Source: an uncultured Verrucomicrobiota bacterium (GTDB lineage Bacteria; Verrucomicrobiota; Kiritimatiellia; RFP12; UBA1067). Taken from it: a stretch of 9,615 bases of DNA. A program made the position numbers and the translations under genes. The stretch is taken from the NCBI GenBank assembly GCA_945613785.1, contig CALZAJ010000049.1:1-9615 (forward strand). The letters are read 5' to 3'. The stretch's first letter is position 1, and each line of letters begins with the position of its first letter. A model generated the notes under the pieces. That model searched no databases, had not been told where the DNA came from, and saw only the letters and a list, made by a program, of their open reading frames with translations. Below, one piece after another: positions 1 to 5,947 of this stretch.

Positions 1-1282
1 AGGGGGTCGTCGTGACGGACCCCAGAGCGACCTCGTCCGTGCCGTTGTAGACGACCGAAACGGCACCCGACCCGCCTTCAACGGGAACCTTGACCAGTAC
101 GGACCCGTCCCCCGAGACCGACGCGGACAACGTGCCGAACACCGTCGCCGTATCATCGACCGGAACGAACCCTTCCGTCGAAAGGAATCCGACATCGGCC
201 ATCGCCTTGTATTCGATCGACGCGCGAAGCGCCGAATCGGCCGTCTTCTTCAAACGGAATTCATCACCCTGCTGAGAGGCGCCAAGAAGCGAGAATGCGA
301 CGGAGCTCGCCTGCACTGTCGTCGACCTCGACAGAACAGGCTTCGTATCGCCGTTCACGTAGACATTGACGGTCGATCCATTGCAGACGACGTGGAAGTG
401 GGTCCAGTTCGTCCTCACGTCCGGAACCGGTGCCGGCAAGGCTACGTCCCCCGAAGAGATGAACTTTGCCATTGTGGCAGACTGGCTCATCTCAAGGTAC
501 CAGCCCGTGGCGGCGTTCCAGGCGAGGCCCGTCTTCTTGGAGACGAAGGTCGTGTACTCGCCAGCCTGCGTCGGTTTCCTGAACCAGAGCGAACAGGAGA
601 ACGTGCCACCGACCTGATGAACCTCCTCGAAGTCAGGCGCGGTCATCGCCTTCGTCGTCTGCGCAGCCGGACTTCCAAAGGGTCCGGCGATGCCCGTGAA
701 GTCGGCCCCCGTTGCATCGAGTCCGTGCCCCGTCGCATCGGGGGTCGTTTCGGACGCATCATGTGCGTTCAGATGCCAGACGCCGACATAACCGCTCCAG
801 GTGTCCGCCGCGTTGAGGGCCTGCGGATTCACGGGTCCGCCGTAGCAGCAGGTCAGGACGGTCGAAGCCGTCAGCTCGGGCACCTTGACCCAGACGAGCA
901 GCCCGCCCTCGGCGTCGGCCGAATCGATTTCGTGCGCGAGGACCGTTCCGGCCTCGTCAAGGAAGAGAAGATCGCGTCGGGCGGAATCAGAGAAGGAATC
1001 CAGGCTGAAATTGGGGAGGTCGGAGGAGAGTCTCACGAGCACGGGAACATCGGTCAGGGTCTCCTCTCCAAGTGCGGCGACGACATCCTCCGAGAGTCTG
1101 AACTCTGCGCGCCAGGTATAGTCAACGGCGCCGAAGGAGGGACTCAGCGACGTGCTGATCGAATGCTGCGAGCCGACCTCGTCCGTCAGGCCCTTCAGGT
1201 CATACCCTTCGGACGAGACGGGATCGGCGACCGCTGCGGACAGTGATAACATGACAGTTGACAGCGCGAGGAGCTTCCCCAT
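1..1282 (-). CDS. Secreted DUF2341 / LamG-domain protein, C-terminus cut by window edge
   Basis: Open minus-strand frame of 427 codons that leaves the window without a stop. Residues 1-19 are a clear Sec signal peptide (M-G-K, a leucine-rich core, then AVA before DP). Residues about 56-150 look like DUF2341: a YTWRAEF start, VLVRLSSD, RDLLFLDEAG, LVWVKVPEL and a closing CCYGG. Residues about 165-345 look like a concanavalin-type LamG_3 domain: GVWHLN, DATGHGLDATG, FSCSLWFR, WTHFHVVCNG and DEFRLKK. This is followed by the ALRASIEYKAM tail usual in this combination. From about 375 a glycine/valine-rich beta module begins (GDGSVLVKVPV), probably Ig-like. The start is fixed by the signal peptide and by GGAGGG at 1291-1296, 8 bases ahead of the ATG. 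Such proteins are exported and probably bind surface glycans or other cells; the ligand is unknown. No catalytic motif is seen. The total length cannot be known. Confidence 0.85.
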   Translation of the reverse strand, partial: MGKLLALSTVMLSLSAAVADPVSSEGYDLKGLTDEVGSQHSISTSLSPSFGAVDYTWRAEFRLSEDVVAALGEETLTDVPVLVRLSSDLPNFSLDSFSDSARRDLLFLDEAGTVLAHEIDSADAEGGLLVWVKVPELTASTVLTCCYGGPVNPQALNAADTWSGYVGVWHLNAHDASETTPDATGHGLDATGADFTGIAGPFGSPAAQTTKAMTAPDFEEVHQVGGTFSCSLWFRKPTQAGEYTTFVSKKTGLAWNAATGWYLEMSQSATMAKFISSGDVALPAPVPDVRTNWTHFHVVCNGSTVNVYVNGDTKPVLSRSTTVQASSVAFSLLGASQQGDEFRLKKTADSALRASIEYKAMADVGFLSTEGFVPVDDTATVFGTLSASVSGDGSVLVKVPVEGGSGAVSVVYNGTDEVALGSVTTTP

Positions 1283-1318
1283 GACGACATCCCTCCTTTT
1301 TCCAACGTACATGCCTCC

Positions 1319-1346
1319 ATTGTAGCACACGCCGTCCGTGCGCCAA
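1319..1346 (-). promoter_or_regulatory. Sigma-70-like promoter of the DUF2341/LamG gene
   Basis: On the minus strand TTGGCG (1346-1341) is followed by a 16-base spacer and TACAAT (1324-1319). TGC directly before the -10 makes it an extended -10. The predicted transcription start near 1312 gives a leader of about 30 bases that contains the GGAGGG ribosome site. This is the only promoter in the window with a normal SD-bearing leader. Confidence 0.5.
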
Positions 1347-1377
1347 ATACTCAAAAGAGTAAGAGGGGGGGGGTATG

Positions 1378-2373
1378 TCAGAATTCAACGGCCTTCGACA
1401 GATCCGGCACCAACGTGACGCGCTCACCAGCAGCAAGCGACGCGAAGCCAGGTTCCCGAACGATGGCGGGAAATTTCTGCGCATCGCAAATCACGTGAAC
1501 CAGCGTCTCGCTGCCAAGCGGCTCGACGAAGTCGACCATCGCGGACACGCCCTTCTGTCCGTCAGACGCCTCGCCCTTGACGAGGCGGAGATGTTCGGGA
1601 CGGAGTCCGACGATCTTCTCCGGGGACAGGATCCCGGCTGGGAAGAGATTCATCGGCGGCGTGCCGATGAAGCTGGCGACAAACGGATTGGCGGGCTTCT
1701 CGTACAGGGACAGCGGCGGAGCGACCTGCTGGATGCGGCCCTGGTTCATCACCACGATGCGTTCCCCCATCGTCATCGCCTCGGTCTGGTCGTGCGTGAC
1801 GTAGATCATCGTCGCACCGAGCTGATGGTGAAGACGGATGATCTCCGCACGCATCTCGACGCGCATCTTCGCGTCCAGATTGGACAGCGGCTCGTCGAAG
1901 AGGAAGACCGCGGGCTCACGGACGATCGCGCGGCCGAGCGCGACGCGCTGACGCTGTCCGCCCGACAACGCCTTGGGAAGCCGCTTCAGGTAGTCCGTCA
2001 ACCCCAGCGCGTCCGCGGCCGCGGACACACGGCGGTCGATTTCAGCCTTGGGGAACTTGCGGAGCTTGAGCGCGAAGGACATGTTCTCCTTCACGGTCAT
2101 GTGCGGATAAAGCGCGTAGTTCTGAAAGACCATCGCAATGTCGCGGTCCTTCGGCGGAAGATTCGTGACGTCCTTCCCGCCGATCGTGATCGTTCCGCCC
2201 GTCGGGAGCTCCAGACCCGCGACCATGCGCAACGTCGTCGACTTGCCACAACCCGACGGACCCACCAGAACGAGGAATTCCCCGTCCTTGATAGAAAGGT
2301 TGAATCCATCCACCGCCGGCTTGTCGCCACGTGAATAGACCTTCGTCACGTTACTGAGTACAACTTCCGCCAT
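1378..2373 (-). CDS. ugpC: ABC transporter ATP-binding protein, MalK/UgpC/MsmX carbohydrate-importer family
   Basis: A 331-residue ATPase that would sit on the cytoplasmic face and power uptake of sugars or glycerol phosphate. The ABC core is complete: Walker A GPSGCGKST at 38-46, Q-loop Gln84 in QNYALYP, signature LSGGQ at 136-140, Walker B VFLFDE at 156-161, D-loop SNLD at 164-167 and H-loop His194 in THDQTEAM. The LYEKPANPFVASFIGTPPMN stretch after 222 and GLRPEH at 256-261 are typical of the C-terminal OB/TOBE regulatory domain of MalK-type subunits. That domain is somewhat shorter here than the usual total of about 360-370 residues. No permease or binding protein lies nearby. It may therefore serve several importers, as MsmX-type ATPases do (inference). 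The substrate cannot be read from the sequence. A run of nine C lies 4 bases past the stop. Confidence 0.93.
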   Translation of the reverse strand: MAEVVLSNVTKVYSRGDKPAVDGFNLSIKDGEFLVLVGPSGCGKSTTLRMVAGLELPTGGTITIGGKDVTNLPPKDRDIAMVFQNYALYPHMTVKENMSFALKLRKFPKAEIDRRVSAAADALGLTDYLKRLPKALSGGQRQRVALGRAIVREPAVFLFDEPLSNLDAKMRVEMRAEIIRLHHQLGATMIYVTHDQTEAMTMGERIVVMNQGRIQQVAPPLSLYEKPANPFVASFIGTPPMNLFPAGILSPEKIVGLRPEHLRLVKGEASDGQKGVSAMVDFVEPLGSETLVHVICDAQKFPAIVREPGFASLAAGERVTLVPDLSKAVEF

Positions 2374-2382
2374 CGGTTAGGT

Positions 2383-2391
2383 ATTATATCA
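2383..2391 (-). promoter_or_regulatory. Extended -10 promoter directly before the ABC ATPase gene (near-leaderless)
   Basis: The minus strand reads TGA then TATAAT (2388-2383), a perfect -10 with the extended TG element, only 9 bases before the ATG at 2373. Transcription would start about 1-2 bases before the start codon, and no SD is present. A -35 is poor: TTAGCC at 18-base spacing, inside the end of the MATE gene. The same TTTGATATA-type block precedes the dCMP deaminase gene. Confidence 0.5.
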
Positions 2392-2407
2392 AAATAACTT
2401 CTTCGGG

Positions 2408-3859
2408 CTAATCCGCCCGTTCTTCACGTGAACGGACGCGTGAGAGGAAGCGAAGGTGAAGCATCACGGGGAGGATGGTGACGACGTTGCAGATGACGTC
2501 GGAGACGGGCATGCAGAGCCAGATGGCAAACGGCTTGTCGTCGAGGAAATGCGGCAGGAACCAAATGATCGGCAACATGACGACACCCTGTCGGAGCATC
2601 GAGAGCGCAACGGCCATCCAGGGACGTCCGATCGCCTGGAAGTAGGTGGTCGCGGTGATATTGATCGAGATGCACCAGATCATGCAGTGCGAAAGTTGCA
2701 GGTCATGCGCCGAAAGTGCGATGAGCGCAGACTCCTGAGAATCGACGAACAATCGGGCGATCCAGGTCGGGAACGGCGGAACGACCTGGATCACGAAAGC
2801 GACGAACGTGAGGACGGACGTCGTCCAGAAGCCAAGCTTGAAGGCATCCAGCACGCGACGGTAACGGCGCGCGCCCCAGTTGTAGCCGAGGATCGGCTGG
2901 AGACCCTGCTGACAGCCCAGGACCGGCATGATGATCAGGATCAGGGCCGCACTGAAGACGCCCAGCGAGGCGATTTCGGCCGTACGCGCCGCCTCATCCG
3001 GAATCCACTTCGTGAAAGCCAGCTGCAGGGACGCGACAATGACGGCACTCATCAGCTGCTGCAGGAACGGCGCGAGGCCGATGGACATGGCCCGGACGAA
3101 GAGACGGGGATAGATCCAGACGCGGCGCAGACGCAGGCGGACCGCGGTCTTGCCGCGCCAGTAGTAGCCGAAGGCCCAGAGACAGGAGAGGGCCATGGCG
3201 ATGTTCGTCGCCCAGGCCGCGCCAGCCACGCCAAGGGACGGAATGGAGAACGAGAAATTGAGAATGGAAATTGTGGGGGTGCCAAAGATCAAGAGCGGAT
3301 CGAGCACGATATTGACGCCGAAGCCGACAACCATGCAGAGCATCGAACGGATTGCGCCGCCTTCGGCCCGCTGGAGCGCGGAGAGACCGAACGCAAGATG
3401 AGAGAAGATGTGCGAGGCGAGGATGATTTGCAGGTAGGTGCGGGCCGCCTCATAGGCCTCGGCCGTCACCTGGTCCGCACCGCACCAGGCAAGCACGCGG
3501 TCGAGGTTCAGGTAGATGAGCGGAATCAGGACGGCGTACAGGGCGATCTTGAGCGCGACGGTCTGCCCGACCAGTTTCTCGCACGTCGTCTTGTCCCCTT
3601 CTCCCAGCTTGATCGAAAGGACGGCGGAGTGTCCGACACCGATGAGCGGACCGAACGAGACAAGCAGCATCATGACCGGCATCGCCAGCTGCACGCCCGC
3701 CATGGCGTCCACGCCGCAGCCGTGTCCGATGAACGCGCGGTCGATGACCGCATAGAGGGCGTTGAGGCTCATCGCCAGCAACGCCGGCCAGGAGTACTTG
3801 AAAAGCAAACGGCCAAGGGTCCCCTTGGCCATTTCCTCGATCTCACTGTCCTTTCGCAT
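2408..3859 (-). CDS. MATE-family multidrug/sodium antiporter (MepA-like)
   Basis: A 483-residue polytopic membrane protein, the usual length for MATE exporters, which expel cationic drugs or metabolites in exchange for Na+ or H+. Visible family marks are the first helix with LFKYSWPALLAMSLNALYAVIDRAFIG around 19-45, then MAGVQLAMPVMMLL, LIGVGHSAVLSIKLGEGD, NIVLDPLLIF at 183-192, GVAGAAWATNIA at 210-221 and QPILGYNWGARRYRRV in the second half. About twelve hydrophobic segments are seen. Between DPLLIF and GVAGAA lies an unusual ISILNFSFSIP stretch (196-208) encoded by a heptamer repeat. The gene begins 6 bases after the LRR lipoprotein stop, so the two are probably cotranscribed. There is no clear SD at this start; Met10 is an alternative. 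The substrate is unknown. Confidence 0.9.
   Translation of the reverse strand: MRKDSEIEEMAKGTLGRLLFKYSWPALLAMSLNALYAVIDRAFIGHGCGVDAMAGVQLAMPVMMLLVSFGPLIGVGHSAVLSIKLGEGDKTTCEKLVGQTVALKIALYAVLIPLIYLNLDRVLAWCGADQVTAEAYEAARTYLQIILASHIFSHLAFGLSALQRAEGGAIRSMLCMVVGFGVNIVLDPLLIFGTPTISILNFSFSIPSLGVAGAAWATNIAMALSCLWAFGYYWRGKTAVRLRLRRVWIYPRLFVRAMSIGLAPFLQQLMSAVIVASLQLAFTKWIPDEAARTAEIASLGVFSAALILIIMPVLGCQQGLQPILGYNWGARRYRRVLDAFKLGFWTTSVLTFVAFVIQVVPPFPTWIARLFVDSQESALIALSAHDLQLSHCMIWCISINITATTYFQAIGRPWMAVALSMLRQGVVMLPIIWFLPHFLDDKPFAIWLCMPVSDVICNVVTILPVMLHLRFLSRVRSREERAD
3241..3275. repeat. Heptamer-repeat remnant inside the MATE gene
   Basis: Five units with 7-bp spacing on the plus strand (GAATGGA, GAACGAG, AAATTGA, GAATGGA, AATTGTG). 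The unit matches the AATGGAG-type units at 4532-4566 and 4597-4645. The degenerate second and fifth units suggest an old insertion. It is translated in frame on the minus strand as part of MATE residues 196-208. Confidence 0.6.
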
Positions 3860-3865
3860 CGATGC

Positions 3866-4579
3866 TTAAAACACGATACGGACGTTCGGCAGCGCCTTGC
3901 GGATGCGCGCCATTTCCTCGGCGGACAATTTGAGGTCGCCCAGCTGAAGCGTCGCGAGATTCTCCCACGCCGAAAGATTCTCCGGCAGCTTCGTCACCTG
4001 CGTACGGGAGAACGAAAGATTCAAGAGGCCCTTCTTCTCCGCAAGCCATGCCGGAACTTCCTTGATCGGATTGCCGGAAAAATCGACATCCGTGAGCGAC
4101 GGAAGATTCTTCAGGGCCTCAGGGACCTCGGGAAGAAGGTTGTTCGCCAGATAGAGACGGCGAAGGTTCGACAGCGCGGAAAGATCAGGCAGCTCGGTCA
4201 GGCGATTGCCGTTGAGACGCAACCACTTGAGACCCGTGAAAGACGCGAGTGCGGACACGTCCGTCAACGCATTGCGGTCGAGATTCAGATAATCAAGCTT
4301 TTCGGGCGCGAGAGTCGAAACCAACGCGGAGAGATTCGTCCAGGAACCGTTCGAACGGGCACCCCGAGACGCTACCTCTTCCGGTTCGCACGCCACGGTG
4401 AAGACGCGGCCCTTGGTCAGGACGTCTTCGAGGGTCAGGACCTCCAGGCCCTGTTCCTTCAGATAGACCCGGTTTTCCGGCGCCACCTGCGTGTACGCCG
4501 GAACCGGTTCCTTGAAGCAACCGAAAAGGCAAATGGAGAATGTAAAATGTAAAATGTAGAATGAAGGACGTTTGAGCAT
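3866..4579 (-). CDS. Leucine-rich-repeat lipoprotein
   Basis: 237 residues from the ATG at 4579, chosen because the next residues form a lipoprotein signal: MLKRPS, a hydrophobic core, then LFGC with Cys21 as the lipidation site. An AAGGA lies 10 bases upstream. Residues about 95-219 hold six leucine-rich repeats: LDYLNLDRNALTD, LKWLRLNGNRLTELPD, LRRLYLANNLLPEVPE, LTDVDFSGNPIKEVPA, LLNLSFSRTQVTKLPE and LATLQLGDLKLS. Such repeats make a curved protein-binding surface; the partner is unknown. The frame is also open from the ATG at 4642, but that adds 21 residues (MENGELKMEHGEWG...) that are simply translated heptamer repeat, so I reject it. The core of the signal peptide (YILHFTFSI) is itself encoded by a heptamer array. 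The gene probably follows comEB-tpiA in one transcript and precedes the MATE gene by 6 bases. Confidence 0.8.
   Translation of the reverse strand: MLKRPSFYILHFTFSICLFGCFKEPVPAYTQVAPENRVYLKEQGLEVLTLEDVLTKGRVFTVACEPEEVASRGARSNGSWTNLSALVSTLAPEKLDYLNLDRNALTDVSALASFTGLKWLRLNGNRLTELPDLSALSNLRRLYLANNLLPEVPEALKNLPSLTDVDFSGNPIKEVPAWLAEKKGLLNLSFSRTQVTKLPENLSAWENLATLQLGDLKLSAEEMARIRKALPNVRIVF
4532..4566. repeat. Heptamer array (AATGKAR)5 inside the lipoprotein signal peptide
   Basis: Five perfect-period units on the plus strand: AATGGAG, AATGTAA, AATGTAA, AATGTAG, AATGAAG. On the minus strand they encode residues 5-16 of the LRR lipoprotein. The array lies in inverted orientation to the one at 4597-4645, with 30 unique bases between them that hold the SD-like AAGGA and the ATG. 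Confidence 0.85.
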
Positions 4580-4596
4580 CTTCACAAGATCCTTAC

Positions 4597-4645
4597 CCAT
4601 TCCCCATTCTCCATGCTCCATTTTCAATTCTCCATTTTCCATTTA
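4597..4645. repeat. Heptamer array (CCATTYT)7 between tpiA and the LRR lipoprotein gene
   Basis: Seven units of exactly 7 bases: CCATTCC, CCATTCT, CCATGCT, CCATTTT, CAATTCT, CCATTTT, CCATTTA. Read on the minus strand the units are AATGGAG-like. The last unit includes the TAA stop of tpiA (4645-4643), so the repeat supplies that stop. It also supplies the abutting ATG at 4642. The inverted partner at 4532-4566 could pair with it imperfectly. Confidence 0.85.
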
Positions 4646-5404
4646 CATTGCCGCCGCGGCGATGATGCCGGCGAAGTCGGCCGCCTTGAGGGCCGCGCCG
4701 CCGATGAGGCCGCCGTCGATGTCCTTCTTGGCGAGGAGCTCGGCCGCGTTGCCCGGCTTCATGGAGCCGCCGTACTGAATACGGACCGTCTCGGCCGTCT
4801 CGGCGCCGACGAGCTTCGCGAGCGTCGCGCGGATGAGAGCGTGGACTTCCTGCGCCTGATCAGGCGTCGCGGTCTTGCCGGTGCCAATCGCCCACACGGG
4901 CTCGTAAGCGATGACGAGCTTCGCGCAGTCGGCGGCAGTGACATCCTTGAGGCCGACGTTCATCTGACGCTCGATGACCTCGTTGAGCTTGCCGGCTTCA
5001 CGCTCCTCGAGCGTCTCGCCGATGCACATCATGACCGTGAGGCCCGCGGCGATCGCGGCGCGCGTACGGAGGTTGACCGTCTCGTCGGTCTCGCCGAAGT
5101 ACTGGCGGCGCTCGGAGTGGCCGGTGATGACGTAGTTGCAGCCCGCGTCGACGATCATGCCCGTGGAGATCTCGCCCGTGTACGCGCCCGACTCCTTCCA
5201 GTGGCAGTTCTCGGTACCGATGCCGACCTTCGTGCCCTTGGCGGCCTCAACGGCGGCCGGGACGTCGATCGCAGGCGTGCAGCACACGATTTCGACCTTG
5301 TCACCATACTGAGCGGTCGCCTCGGCGACAGCCTTGATCAGAGCCGCGGTCTCCGACGGCTTGACGTTCATCTTCCAGTTACCAGCGATGATTTTCTTAC
5401 GCAT
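4643..5404 (-). CDS. tpiA: Triosephosphate isomerase
   Basis: Cytoplasmic glycolytic enzyme that interconverts dihydroxyacetone phosphate and glyceraldehyde 3-phosphate. 253 residues, the normal length. Active-site residues are all present: Asn9 and Lys11 in AGNWKMN, electrophile His96 in ITGHSERR, and base Glu168 in AYEPVWAIGTGKT, which also contains the mobile loop 6 (about 169-178). The phosphate-binding YGGSMKPGN and GGLIGGAAL follow near the C-terminus. The start at 5404 is set by homology (MRKKIIAGNWKMN) and by AAGGAG at 5420-5415. The frame is open a further 30 codons upstream, but that part overlaps the dCMP deaminase gene and has no family match. It starts one base after the deaminase stop, which indicates an operon and translational coupling. 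The stop codon lies in a heptamer repeat. Confidence 0.97.
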   Translation of the reverse strand: MRKKIIAGNWKMNVKPSETAALIKAVAEATAQYGDKVEIVCCTPAIDVPAAVEAAKGTKVGIGTENCHWKESGAYTGEISTGMIVDAGCNYVITGHSERRQYFGETDETVNLRTRAAIAAGLTVMMCIGETLEEREAGKLNEVIERQMNVGLKDVTAADCAKLVIAYEPVWAIGTGKTATPDQAQEVHALIRATLAKLVGAETAETVRIQYGGSMKPGNAAELLAKKDIDGGLIGGAALKAADFAGIIAAAAM

Positions 5405-5405
5405 T

Positions 5406-5879
5406 TTATTTGTTCTCCTTAAATTGACGGACCTTGACGCCCGCGTCCTTGAACATCTTCTTGACCGTATCAAGGAACGAATAGTCGCCGCCATAGACGA
5501 CCTCCTCGATGCCGGCGTTCACGATCAGCTTCGCACAGGTGAGGCACGGCGAGATCGTGACGTAAATGGTGGAGCCCTTCACGGCCGCACCATGAAAGGC
5601 AGCCTGGCAGATGGCGTTCTGCTCGGCATGCACGCACAGGCACTCATCGAGATGCGTGCCGCTCGCGACCTTGCCCGAGCAACGCGGACAACCGCCCTCG
5701 AAGCAGTTCTTCGTGCCGTGCGGCGTGCCGTTGTAGCCGGACGAAAGGATATGACGGTCCTTCACGATCACCGCCGCAACATGACGACGCGAGCAGTTCG
5801 ACCGCTTCGCGACGACATTCGCGATCTCCATGAAGTACTCGTCCCAACTCGGACGCGGATCTTTGACTTTTTTAGCCAT
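5406..5879 (-). CDS. comEB: dCMP deaminase (cytidine/deoxycytidylate deaminase family)
   Basis: 157 residues. It deaminates dCMP to dUMP, feeding thymidylate synthesis in the cytoplasm. The zinc site is complete: His84-Ala-Glu86 in CVHAEQNAI, with Glu86 as proton shuttle, and Cys112 and Cys115 in SPCLTC. Family-typical stretches are WDEYFMEIA (12-20), SNCSRRHVAAVIVKD (27-41), SSGYNGTPHGTKNC (46-59) and the cysteine cluster C59/C64/C67, probably a second structural zinc site. It is close to ComEB of Bacillus; nothing else points to competence, so the symbol only marks the family. It is the first gene of a pair with tpiA. No SD is seen before the ATG. A TATACT box ends 8 bases upstream, so the message may be leaderless. 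Confidence 0.93.
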   Translation of the reverse strand: MAKKVKDPRPSWDEYFMEIANVVAKRSNCSRRHVAAVIVKDRHILSSGYNGTPHGTKNCFEGGCPRCSGKVASGTHLDECLCVHAEQNAICQAAFHGAAVKGSTIYVTISPCLTCAKLIVNAGIEEVVYGGDYSFLDTVKKMFKDAGVKVRQFKENK

Positions 5880-5887
5880 TGACGATT

Positions 5888-5918
5888 AGTATATCAAATT
5901 AGACGCGTTAAGTGGCAA
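5888..5918 (-). promoter_or_regulatory. Extended -10 promoter of comEB-tpiA, probably leaderless
   Basis: The minus strand has TGA-TATACT (-10 at 5893-5888) and TTGCCA (5918-5913) at 19-base spacing. The ATG at 5879 begins 8 bases after the -10, which leaves room for a leader of at most 1-2 bases, and there is no SD. The TTTGATATA block equals the one before the ABC ATPase gene. Confidence 0.5.
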
Positions 5919-5947
5919 AAAACAAGACAAACCGCCCTCACCGCGGC
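5917..5947 (-). terminator. Possible weak intrinsic terminator at the end of hsdR
   Basis: On the minus strand GCCGC (5947-5943) can pair with GCGGT (5935-5931) across a 7-base loop that contains the hsdR stop. A T-rich tract ending in six T (5922-5917) follows 8 bases later. The stem is short, four GC pairs plus one G-U, so termination would be partial at best. The T tract overlaps the -35 of the comEB promoter. Confidence 0.3.

Noticed and set aside
392..1246. 284-codon plus-strand frame at the left end
   Set aside because: It is antisense to the DUF2341/LamG gene, which has a signal peptide, SD, promoter and family motifs.
1348..1361. TACTC-TTTT-GAGTA hairpin after the ABC ATPase gene as a terminator
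   Set aside because: The stem is only 5 bp and AT-rich, followed by three T; too weak to call.
2404..2419. CGGGC/GCCCG hairpin at the end of the MATE gene as a terminator
   Set aside because: The stem is 5 bp and the downstream T run comes only after several purines, so it is not a convincing intrinsic terminator.
3856..3865. Perfect 10-bp palindrome GCATCGATGC at the LRR/MATE junction
   Set aside because: A single short palindrome across a 6-base intergenic gap with no second copy; likely chance.
2456..4552. 698-codon open frame on the plus strand
   Set aside because: It lies antisense to the MATE and LRR genes, its translation is rich in R, D, E, H and Q with no family motif, and it is explained by the codon bias of the GC-rich opposite strand.
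5405..5494. Upstream extension of triosephosphate isomerase by 30 residues
   Set aside because: The extra residues overlap the dCMP deaminase gene in another frame and have no family match; the SD and homology favour 5404.
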